Part shown: positions 1 to 9,532 of the stretch, in pieces | Layout of the letters: every line of letters begins with the position of its first letter | Numbering within the stretch: position 1 is the stretch's first letter | Notes under the pieces: generated by a model | What the model saw: the letters and a program-made list of their open reading frames with translations, nothing else | Told to the model about the DNA's origin: nothing | The model's database searches: none | Assembly (NCBI GenBank): GCA_023525975.1 | Contig: CM042042.1 | Location: 44,093,880-44,157,879 of the forward strand | Direction: 5' to 3' | Length of the DNA: 64,000 bases | Source: Smallanthus sonchifolius | Taxonomy: Eukaryota > Streptophyta > Magnoliopsida > Asterales > Asteraceae | Program-made: the position numbers and the translations under genes

Positions 1-51
1 TTTAATATTTTATTGATTCCACCCCGTGTAATACACAGATTTTTAACCTAG
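1..51 (+). mobile_element. Helitron 3' end, element cut by window edge
   Basis: The sequence has a short hairpin around CCCGTGTAATACAC followed by TTTTTAACCTAG and then a T at 52. This is the Helitron 3' signature: a hairpin about 10 nt before a CTRR terminus, inserted before T. The same ending occurs at 2979-2982 and 26725-26728 and, inverted, at 1517. The 5' end lies outside the window. Confidence 0.6.
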
Positions 52-52
52 T

Positions 53-366
53 TTGGTATATATAGCCTATGTGTACACCTTGGTTACAATATGATAATAT
101 TTGAGCTTGGTTGCTATTTCCATGTGATAAGATATTTTCGTGTGCTTATTTCGATTATTGATTCGTTTGAATATTTATATCCTTTAGATTCGTTGGTAAT
201 TGGTTTGCTTTCTCATTGTTTATCTTATTGTTATTATTACTGTTATATCATCCTTTCACTAGCATTAGACTACGTCAAATTTCTTTATTAGTGACTAGTT
301 TTAGGGGATCCTACTTTATGTCGTCGCTATAGGTCCGTCTTGTATCAGAGAAGAATTCTTGTAGTG
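53..366. mobile_element. CACTA-type remnant / dispersed repeat
   Basis: The segment ends in TTCTTGTAGTG at 356-366, the inverted CACTACAAGAA terminus of a CACTA transposon. A block of the GTCGTCGCTATAGG type lies just inside it. Parts of 60-305 recur at 27310-27715 in CRK intron 1, one part in the same orientation and one inverted. The start of the element is not defined. The short ORF at 91-291 has no recognisable domain and is probably chance. Confidence 0.45.
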
Positions 367-985
367 CGTGAGGGAGAGAAATAAATAAGAAAGACACATG
401 TGTCACGTGTAGATGAAATTTAATAGGATTTATGTATTGTTAGCACTCACAATTGTAAGTTGATTGAATTTTACGGTAATTTATTTCAAGTTAATTGATT
501 ATATAATTGTATATAAAAATAAATTGGAAATTATGTGCATCACACATCGATTATTGTTCATTTAGGACACACAAAATGAACACACAGTGTTGTGTAGCGT
601 ACACCTTCTTCAAGACGTGGTTCGATTTCCCACCAGTCAGATTTATTATTTTGTTTTTTCTTCGTTATATCCCTTTCGAAAACGTTGATTCATTTAACGA
701 TACTTTTAGAAAAGTTTATTTTTTTACCGTTTAACTCGCATATTCTTTTTGAAGACGATGATTTATTTAACGATAGTTTTGAAAAAGTTAATTTTTTATC
801 CGTTTAACGCGCATATTCTTTTTGAAGACGTTGATTTATTTAACGGTACTTTTTGAAAATGTTAATTTTTTTACTGTGGGTTTTAATAATATATACATGG
901 TGAAAACTGAAAAATATCAATATATAATTTTTTAAAAATTTTTATGTATATATTTTACAGTGTAAAAATATATTATATATACTAA
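367..985. other. AT-rich spacer with no gene
   Basis: A weak direct repeat occurs around 655-870: variants of TTTTTGAAGACGNTGATTTATTTAACG appear about three times, spaced roughly 80-90 bases. I see no coding signal or RNA gene. Confidence 0.4.
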
Positions 986-1193
986 GGGGTGTTTGGATTG
1001 ACTTATTTAAACTCCTTATAACTTATTAACTTTTTAGAAAAGCAAATAAGTCAATAAGTTTGTTTGGCTCCCCTTACTTTTCCTTCTTTTAGTGATTTTT
1101 GAGAAGTAAGTAGAACTTACTTATTACTTATAACTTATTACTTTTTAAATAAGTCAATAACTAGTTTTAAATAAGCAATCCCAAACAAGGCCT
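986..1193. mobile_element. MITE with GTTTGG termini
   Basis: The ends are imperfect inverted repeats. The left end reads GGGGTGTTTGGATTGACTTA. The right end, read on the other strand, is GGCCTTGTTTGGGATTGCTT. The 208-bp body is AT-rich and non-coding, with repeated ACTTATTACTTATAACTTATT blocks. No clean target-site duplication is visible, so the superfamily (hAT or Harbinger) is undecided. Confidence 0.6.
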
Positions 1194-1329
1194 ACGGATA
1201 GAAACCAACTCAAAATATATAAAATTTAATATATAATTGGGTTTCGAAAATACATTAATTATTATTTAATATAATTTAACTTTCATTAATATTTGATTGA
1301 AATAAAAATTACATAATTAAATTTCAAAG

Positions 1330-1516
1330 TTTTTTATAATAACGGATAGTTTAAAATAAATGTGTTTAATTAATATTTTCTTTAAATATATATTATTATT
1401 AAAAGATAGAAGTGTATTAAATAGAGAGAGAGGCGAGAAAAAAAATGGTAAGAATAAATATGGAGGCGACACGTGACAGTAAAAAACCTTTATTTATTAT
1501 ATAGTATATATATAGA
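1330..1516 (-). mobile_element. Helitron 5'-end remnant abutting the next Helitron
   Basis: On the minus strand this piece begins with a TC terminus and TATAATAAATAAAGGTTTTT, the 5' end typical of this Helitron family. It is homologous to about 1690-1835, including the GAGAGAGGCGGG-like block. Its last base abuts the CTAG terminus of the next element at 1517, so the two stand in tandem. The 3' end was not found; the left boundary is approximate. Confidence 0.45.
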
Positions 1517-1835
1517 CTAGGTTAAAATCCCGTGTATTACACGGGTTAAATAAATATAATATTATATATTCAGTATAAAAAAATATTTTTTAAAAACTCG
1601 TGTTTTACACAGGTTGAATAAACCCGTGAAATAAAATATAATTTGTTAATATATACACTCGTCAAAATATGTTAGAAGATTTATTAATATAAAGATTAGT
1701 ATTTTCTTTAAAAATATATTATTATTTTTGGATAGTGGTATAATTAATAGGAGAGAGAAGCGGGAAAAAAATTATGAGGATGAATGTGGAAGCAACATGT
1801 GGCATAGAAAACCTTTATTTATTATATAGTATAGA
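1517..1835 (-). mobile_element. Complete short non-autonomous Helitron
   Basis: On the minus strand the element starts with TCTATACTATATAATAAATA and ends with a near-perfect hairpin (CCCGTGTAATACACGGG), then ATTTTAACCTAG. It lies between A and T as expected for Helitrons, and has no target duplication and no coding capacity. At 319 bp it is a small non-autonomous copy that would need RepHel protein supplied in trans. Confidence 0.72.
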
Positions 1836-1872
1836 TATTACAATTGATCCTTACCTTAAATCTATATCTATA

Positions 1873-2506
1873 TCTATACATACTAATAAATAAAAGTTTT
1901 GGATTGCCACATGTCACTCCCTCATGCCTCCTCACATTGGTTTTCCCGCCTCTCTCTCCTATTAAATACACCTATATCTTATTAAATAATAATGATATTA
2001 TAAATATATTATTAAAAAAAATGATAATTATATTAAATAAGAAAATATAATAAGAATTCAAAATATAACTAATTAAAGAAAAATACTAATCTATACTCCC
2101 TAATAAATAAAGGTTTTTTATAAAATGGTTTTTCCACCTAAAATTTAATTATAATTTAAGATTTTAAACCTCTCACAAATAATAAATGCTTAACAAATAT
2201 AATTGCTAAAATTATTTAATATCATTTTATTAGAACTTAAAAACCGTTTGATTTGAAAATTTTGAACTTTGTATTATTTAAATTATTACAAAATCAATAA
2301 ATTAACTTTCGCAAATTTACTATAATTAGAGAATTAAATTGACATTTTTAAAAAAAAATAACAACTTATCTTTGTTAAGCAAATAACAATTAATCAAAAT
2401 TAACTTTCTAGAATCTAAAAAATTTACCTTGTGTAATTTGGTTTTGTGAATGTAATTATAATTTTATTTTTTTCACTATGTAAAGTAATTCTTATTTATA
2501 CACTTA
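1873..2506 (+). mobile_element. Two nested Helitron 5' ends
   Basis: Two 5'-type termini occur in the same orientation: TCTATACATACTAATAAATA at 1873 and TCTATACTCCCTAATAAATA at 2090. The first is followed by the family block GCCACATGTCACTC and then CCCGCCTCTCTCTCC. Decayed 3'-like hairpin ends at about 2742-2770 and 2880-2905 may belong to them. The pieces therefore look nested or serially inserted around the element at 2507. Confidence 0.45.
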
Positions 2507-2982
2507 TCTATACATACTAATAAATAACGGTTTTAGGGTGCCACATGTCACTCTCTCATTCATTCTCAAGTTTTTTTTCCCGCATCTCTCTTCTATTAAT
2601 TATAAAAATCTATTTAATTATTTTTTCTCTCTTCTATTAAATAATAATGAGATCTATAACTTTTTTATAAAACGTTTTTCATTAATATGTAATACGTAAA
2701 TCTTTATTACTAAGTATATATAACATTGCATTTATTTAACACGTGTAATACACCGGGTTTCTAAAGTTTAATATGAATTGACATTTATCAATTACAGAAA
2801 AAAAAGTTAATACTCAGCTAAAAAAATATTTTAAAAATTAAATTAACATAATTTATAACTGTCACGTGAAATTTTATTAAACTCGTGTAATATACGGATT
2901 TTTAAAAACATAAATTTTTTTATTACTACGTATATAACATTATATTTATTCAGACCGTGTAATACACAAGATTCTAACCTAG
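2507..2982 (+). mobile_element. Short non-autonomous Helitron
   Basis: The 5' end is A|TCTATACATACTAATAAATAAC. The 3' end is ACCGTGTAATACACAAGATT followed by CTAACCTAG and then T. The 3' hairpin is degenerate. The interior is AT-rich and contains extra decayed 3'-type hairpins, so 2507-2982 may itself be composite. Confidence 0.55.
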
Positions 2983-3275
2983 TATACATATATACAGGGA
3001 ATGGATCATTTGAGAACTCTAAAATATATTGAGAAACTCCTATCAATGGTTTATATTTTTAAAATTTTGTATTTTTTATATATTGTCGTGTATGTTTATG
3101 TACATAAAAAAACAATCAAACTAATTTTTACATATGTTTTTATATTTTTAATTACCTAAACATGTGAAATATATATGTATATTTTAAATAGTAATGAAAA
3201 GCATTGCATGCAAGTAAGTATATTATAGATTTACACCGACCATATATTTGCATGGTAAAAAGAAGAAAAACTTAC

Positions 3276-3617
3276 CTGACACTGCAGTCATCAAGAAAGA
3301 CGTAAGCGCCATTGCCGACTGTGCATTTGACAATATTAAAAACGCCAATATCAAAACAATTAACACACTGATCTACGGTGAGGTAGTTCCGGCACTGGGC
3401 TTGTGCAAAAACCAGGTCTCCACCATTTAAATTTTGTGCCCTAGCATACAGAACCCTTTTGCTCACTAATTGCATTCTGAGTTCATCTAAGGTAGAGTTG
3501 CGATTCTTGATAAAGTTTGACGTCGGCAAGCTACCACGGCAGTGGTTTGGAATGTTTGCATGGGTGTCCGACTGCGATAGTCAACAACAACACCGCAAAC
3601 ACAACTAGGACCGCCAT
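3276..3617 (-). pseudogene. CRK exon-1 copy (signal peptide plus first Gnk2 domain), frameshifted
   Basis: This is a duplicate of exon 1 of the CRK gene at 21258-28911. It has the ATG (3617-3615), a hydrophobic leader, and a Gnk2 (DUF26) domain with the C-x8-C-x2-C motif (CRNYLTVDQCVNC). It also keeps the conserved CAG|GTAAGT donor at 3276/3275. Compared with the other copy, about 30 bases are missing between leader and Gnk2 domain and the frame shifts, so the leader reads into a stop. Homology continues upstream (to about 3860, promoter side) and a little into intron 1 (about 3140-3270). No later exon is seen to the left; any would lie beyond the Helitron cluster or outside the window. Confidence 0.75.
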
Positions 3618-4100
3618 CATCCACCGTCAGAACCCACAAGTCCAGAACTGTTTCAGAAGAAAAGCAAGAGAGGTCTAGGATGCCTGCCTTGATATTGCTT
3701 GCTAAAGCCAAACAGAATTTGAGTTTTTTTTGTTTAATGTTTGCATTGAATTTTGTGGGATGTATATAAACTCAAATTATGGGTCAACGATAACAATATA
3801 AAAATAATATATATTAATTAATAATATTAATAATAATCCGCCTGGGTCTAAATAGTCTAACAAAAAGTTGCTGTAGGGCCTATTTTGTTGTGATGAGTAA
3901 ATTACTTGACTCTTGAGGCTACCTCTAACCATCTTTTCCACCAAATGTTATTGGTACAATAAATTGCAACGACTTTTCGATCTACGGTTATTTTTGCAAG
4001 TGGTTTACCTCACAACAAATACCCTTTTAACATGATAGGAGAAAAGAAAAGACAGTTTTTAACATTGATGAATCTAATATATATATATATATATATATAT

Positions 4101-4549
4101 GGACTATCAAATAAAAAGTAGATTTTCGCTAATAAATATAAAAAATGATCAAAAAGCTTAGAAACGATATCAAACGAACTCCGATTAAGTTCATTTCAGC
4201 GGCGTTGTAACCGTCTCGTCGAACTCTACCATCTTAGCTTTTAGGGTTTAGTTTTTAAGGTTTAGATTTTACCTTTGAATTTTAGAGTTTTAGCCTTAGG
4301 GTTTAGCTTTTATGGTTTAGATTTTATGGTTTAGGTTTTTTTTAGGGGTGAGGGTGGGGGTGGTTTTAGGATTTTTAGGGTGGGGTTGTTGGGAGGGGGG
4401 GGTTAGGTTTTTGGGTCCGGATTAGAGTTCGATGAGACGGTTCCAATGCCGCTGGAATGAGCTCAATCGGAGTTCGTTTGACTTACTTTTTAGCGTTTTT
4501 TTAGCGAAAAACCACTTTTTAGTGGAACCTTCCCCTATATATATAGTCC
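4101..4549. mobile_element. Foldback/MITE element with telomere-like G-rich loop
   Basis: The arms at about 4101-4228 and 4423-4549 are inverted copies of each other. Shared blocks include GGACTAT at the tips, TTTTCGCTAA, CAAACGAACTCCGATT and CCGTCTCGTCGAACTCTA. The 190-bp loop is built from degenerate TTTAGGG/GTTTAG units and then a strongly G-rich stretch (runs of 4-9 G at 4345-4402). The tips sit in TATATA sequence, so a target duplication cannot be read. The transposase type is unknown; MULE-like is possible. Confidence 0.7.
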
Positions 4550-4589
4550 AGAAAACTAATTTAATTTGGGTTTTATATATAATATACAG

Positions 4590-5425
4590 ATAGTTGCGGA
4601 GCTTGAAAAAATAAGTAGCTGTGGCCAAAATTCACGAGACCCAAAATTTTTTCCTATCGCTATGTTTCGGGTCAAACAAACCAACAATAAATAACTCTAA
4701 ATATATAATTATCTATGATGATTCGAGAGAAAAATGATAAGTATCTGGAAGAAGAATTACAGCCAAGCCCGACGTTTACTTTCTTGTTCATCATTCTTTC
4801 TTTTCTCTTGTTTATCATCAATTCTTTTGTAAAAAGAATTAATAGTTAAACTTTTCATCTTTCCCATTATAGGCCTAATAAAAAAAACAATCAATAGGAT
4901 TTTATTAAGCAACTTTTCTCTTGTTCATTATCAATAATCCTAATTCATAGAATCTTAATCCATCAGTTTCTAACCCTAATACTTAATAATTCTAAGTTAG
5001 TAACAATTCTAATTTATATGTTAATACCTTACCAAGAATTGGGTGTGTGAAGGAGTGAAGACTGAAGCGGTAGGCCGGTGGCGAGCGACGAGCAGCAAGG
5101 GCGCGAGGCAGATGAGGATTTCAGATTTGAGATTTAGGTATGTTTGGGGGAAGCGGGCATGATCGAAGAAAAGGAAAGGGGGCCAAGAATGATCATGGTG
5201 ATTTATTTAAAATATTACACTTTTATTTTTTAAACGCATAATTTTTTTTTAATTTTGTACTAATAACTTATCGAATCAATCTAAATAGAGCATTGAACGG
5301 AAATTTCTACGGATAAAAAATCAGAAGGGGACAAGAATTTTTCAGCGAAAAAATAAGGGGGGCCGGCTCAATACGTATAAAAAATTTCGGACGAAAACGC
5401 GAAAAATTACACTAGTAACGGAAAA
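4590..5425 (-). mobile_element. Decayed hAT-type element, inverted relative of 45763-49882
   Basis: The left part matches the reverse complement of about 49750-49880 (GCGGAGCTTGAAAAA near the tip). The right part matches the reverse complement of about 45780-46240 (ATACGTAAAAAATTTTCG-like and GGGGCCGGCTCAATACGT). This is therefore a second copy of the same roughly 1-kb non-autonomous element. The tips are degraded and no target duplication is visible. A short GC-rich segment at 5040-5120 corresponds to the GC-rich segment at 46130-46230. Confidence 0.55.
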
Positions 5426-5531
5426 AACGGGGGGAGGGGGGAGGGGGCAGATGTTACCGAAAATACGGACGCCGATTTTTTTAAATAGTGTACCAAATAC
5501 CATATCGAATTATCGGTACGGTACCGGTTCG

Positions 5532-8477
5532 CACTACAAGAAATCTTAGCAGTTTCGTCGAGGCAATCTCGACGACATGTGTCGTCGAGATAGGGCACCC
5601 AAATACGGCGACATGTCGTCGGTGATGGTCCCAGTCAATTTTTTTTTGACTATTTTCACCTTTTCTCGACGACATGTCGTCGGCGATGGTCCAGCGGGAA
5701 AAGGTAAAAAGTTTTGGCGCTCATCGGCGACATCTCAAGGCAGTCTCGACGACATAAAAGAGCAGTCTCGACGACATGTCGTCGTAATTGCCCATTTTAA
5801 TTTTTTTTTCTTTTTTTTTGTCAGGTAGAATTTTAATTGTTTTTTTATTTAAAGGAAATACTTAGTCTCGACGACATGTCGTCGAGATATGTGTGTATTA
5901 AAAAATTATTTTTATTTAATAATTAAATTAAATAAAATAATTAAAAAAAAGACCAAATCTTGACGACATGTCGTCGAAACTGGTCTTAGTTGATCTTATC
6001 TACGCAGGAAACCATTTTTCCTCCTCATTTCACCCCTTTTTTCTCTCTACTCTTTCTCTCGGCTTTCACCATCAAATCCGACCATTTTACTTGAAAATCC
6101 ACCATGCTCCACCTCAACCACCACCATTACTCATCTTCTTGAAGTGGTAAGACTCTATTTTGACTTTTTTTAGTAATTTTTCATTATAATTGAAAATTTT
6201 TAATATAAATCTTGTGTAGGTGAGGGTTTTGGTTAAGTGAACGGATTGGAAGCTAGATTGAGGCTTATAGGTATATTTTTGTTAAATTTAGTTTCGCATA
6301 GTTTTTTTGATTGTTATTTATTTGAATAATATAGATGAATATATAAATGTATGTATTATTTATGAAATTGATGGTTAATTTGTATAGATGTATGTATTAT
6401 ATTTGTGTAATACTTTGCTAATAGGTATATATTTGTGAAATTTAGTTTTGTATAGTTGTTTTAATTGTTATTATTTGTATGAATTATATGTTGTTATTTA
6501 TTTTTTGTTATGTATGGTTTGTATGAGTATAGATGAATGTATGCATGTATATATGTTAGTAATTTAAACACGCACCGTTTCACTTGTTTTGACCCGAGTA
6601 TTTATATGTATTATTTATTTGAGTATTTGTATGAATGTAGGTGAATATATTGTTGTTATTTATTTTTTGTGAAATATATAATTTGTATGAATATAGATGA
6701 ATATATTGTTGTTATTTATTTTTTCCATTATAATTTAAATGTTTTAATATAAATCATGTGTAGGTGAGGTTTTTGGTTAACTGAACAGATTGGGAGCTAG
6801 ATTGAGGCTTTCCCGACGGCATCTCGTTTACAAATTCGGAGGTATTATGTATATATTTATGTGAAAATTAGTGTATTTGGGTATGTAGTTTTGTATGGAT
6901 ATATAAATATATTTTTGTAATACTTTGCTAGTAGGTATATATGTGTGAAATTTAGCTTTGTATAGTTGTTTTAATTGTTATATATTTGAATAATATAGAC
7001 GGATATATAAATGTATGTATTTTATTATGAAATTGATGGTTAATTTGTATAGATGTATAAATATAGTTGTGCAATACTTTGCTAATAGGTATATTTTTGT
7101 TAAATTTAGTTTTGTATAGTTGTTTTAATTGTTATTTATTTGAATAATATAGATGAATATTAAAATGTATGTATTATTTGTGAAATTGGTGGTTAATTTG
7201 TATAGGTGTATGTATTATTTGTGAAATTGTAGGTTTGTATAGATGTATAAATATATAGATGTATGTATTATTTGTGAAATTGGTGAATTGTAGGTTTGTG
7301 TAGGTGTATTATTTGTGGTGTTATGTATGTATTATTTGTATGAATTATATGTTGTTATTTATTTTTTGTTATGTATGGTTTGTATGAATATAGATGAATG
7401 TATGCATGTATATATGTTAGTAATTCAAACACGAACCTTTTCACTTGTTTTGACCCGAGTATTTGTATGTATTATTTATATGGGTATTTGTATGAATGTA
7501 GATGAATATATTGTTGTTATTTATGTTTTGTGAAATGTATAATTTGTATGAATATAGATGAATGTATGTATGTATATATGTAGATGAATATATTGTTGAG
7601 GGTTGGAGACGTATGAACACTTCTCACGCCACATGGGTCAATGATCGGGCACAAAACTATTAGGTAAGTAAATATATTTTGTTACTATGTTGCGAATCAA
7701 AGTATAAATGAGTCAAAATGACACGTAACCATTATAAATGGTCAAAATTACTCGTTTAACCCAAGTCCACTAATACATGTATTTTGATACATTTATTGTA
7801 GGGTTATTGATGTTTGAGAAATTATTTGCGTATTATGTTTGTATATGATTTGCAATAACTTACACATTTTGTTTATTTGCAATACTAATACATGTATATA
7901 CTGTGTTTTGATACATTTATTGTAGGGTTATTTTTGATACATTTATTGTAGGGTTATTGTAGTCGATCCGGCAACCAAGATGATGACGATGAAGATGATT
8001 AAATTGTTTTGTAACATTTTATTTGAATGATTTGCAATAACTTACACATTTTATTTATTTTTGTTGAATGTTTTATGTATTATTTTGTGTAATGTTTTAA
8101 TTTATATAACAGGTTTGACATGTTTTGAATTTTTGTTTTGTATAAAAATCTAGAAAATTTTTAAAATTAAAAAAAAAAATAATTTATACCAATCTCGACG
8201 ACATGTCGTCGATATTGGGTCGTCGAGAAAGGTTATTTTCAATTTTATTTTATATTTATTTTTTAAAAGTAAAAACCTTTTCCGACGCCCCAATATCGAC
8301 GACATGTCGTCGAGAAAAAGGTTACCTATCTCGACGACTAATTCTCGACGACATTTTAAGCAGTCTCGACTAAGCTTTGCCGACGGAAGCAATATCGACG
8401 CCATGTCGTCGAGATAGGCTTTCTCGACGACATGTCGTCGAGACAGGTCGTTGAAACTGCCTAAAATTCTTGTAGTG
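5532..8477. mobile_element. Non-autonomous CACTA transposon with palindromic subterminal repeats
   Basis: The element starts CACTACAAGAAATCTTAGCA and ends TAAAATTCTTGTAGTG, an inverted terminal repeat. It is flanked by a 3-bp duplication TCG (5529-5531 and 8478-8480). Both subterminal zones (about 5550-5980 and 8180-8460) carry many copies of a palindrome whose half-site is TCTCGACGACA; in CACTA elements such repeats are transposase binding sites. The AT-rich interior holds long duplicated stretches (6176-6285 like 6720-6820; 6481-6590 like 7351-7460). No transposase ORF is present, so it would depend on an autonomous relative. The ORF at 5968-6150 has no recognisable domain. Confidence 0.85.
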
Positions 8478-8665
8478 TCGGTACGGTACTCGCTACAAAA
8501 TGCTCATATCTAGATGGTGTCGGTACCGTACGGGTACCAAAAATACCAAAACTGAATTTCTGAAAAAGTGGGTATCAAATACCGTACCGATAGTATAGGT
8601 ACGGTACCGATTCGATACGCTACCGATTCGATGCAGTACCAGTACTCGGTTCAAAATACACATCC
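8478..8665. repeat. GGTACGGTACC-rich self-complementary repeat, split by the CACTA element
   Basis: Variants of GGTACGGTACCG recur many times on both strands here and at 5495-5531 on the other side of the CACTA insertion. It looks like one interrupted repeat-rich element. The boundaries and the class are unclear. Confidence 0.5.
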
Positions 8666-9240
8666 TGATGTAATATGTGAGGATGAAAAGTCATGTATTT
8701 TAAGTAATTCCCGTATCATTGAGGTTATAAAAGTCATATGAAAAAAGTTATCTTTTCTATATGTGAAATAATAATTTAGTTTCTACATATTTTAGTGCAT
8801 GCCGTTTAAAAAAAGAACATATTTAGTGCACAGGTTTTAATAAGCAGTTATCTACAAATAAGAAGAAAAAGAAAAGGCGTAAAGGATGCACGAAAATGTT
8901 GAATAGAGAAAAAAATAGTGCATAGAGCTTACAGAAAAAGGGAATAAGTAATTCAATGACAGATTAGAATATTACTAGTAATGTATCCGGCCTTTTCTGG
9001 CCACCGTGCGTTTTGACATGCTAAAAAACTTACATTCAACGGTTTCAAAACTTCATATATATGGAAAAAGAACAGCTAAACCATGAAATAAATCAAACAT
9101 CTGGTAGACCTGCCAACTTATAAATCCGGTCTGCTTTCATGAATCTTTTTTTGTGGTACAATATGAACCGGTAATAAATTTGATACACCTTATTCTATCC
9201 ATTGTTCTACATGTTGTGCACGTTGCTATACCCTTCATAT
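8666..9240. other. Intergenic spacer
   Basis: The stretch is AT-rich with no convincing ORF and no repeat that I recognise. It ends in CATAT, the target duplication of the copia insertion that follows. Confidence 0.4.
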
Positions 9241-9532
9241 TGTTGGATCAAAGTAGTATAAAGCACAATAGAGAAATACGAAAGAAGCAAACTTTCTGGA
9301 CGTTTATTCATCAACAGCAAAAAGCCTTTATATAGGCATAAGAACAAACCAACTACCAAACAAACATGAAAGTAAATAACGTTAACAAATCAAAACAGAA
9401 AAGTCCTATTCTATCGGCACAAGTAGCAGACTGGGACTTCTTTATTTAATCACGTGCATGAGACTTCAAACTTCAAACGGCTTCATTGACTTACCCAACG
9501 GTTATTCGACTAAGTTAGAATTACTTTCAACA
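9241..9532 (-). repeat. Copia A 3' LTR
   Basis: Begins TGTTGG and ends CAACA in window orientation. It is nearly identical to 13638-13929; differences include CCAACTACC versus CTAACTATC and CATGAAAG versus CAGGAAAG. Confidence 0.92.

Noticed and set aside
4082..4100. (AT)n microsatellite as a feature
   Set aside because: Short, and it forms the edge of the foldback element; no separate significance.
5968..6150. 60-aa ORF within the CACTA element
   Set aside because: No transposase similarity; Pro/His-rich chance frame. It might be a captured fragment, but nothing supports that.
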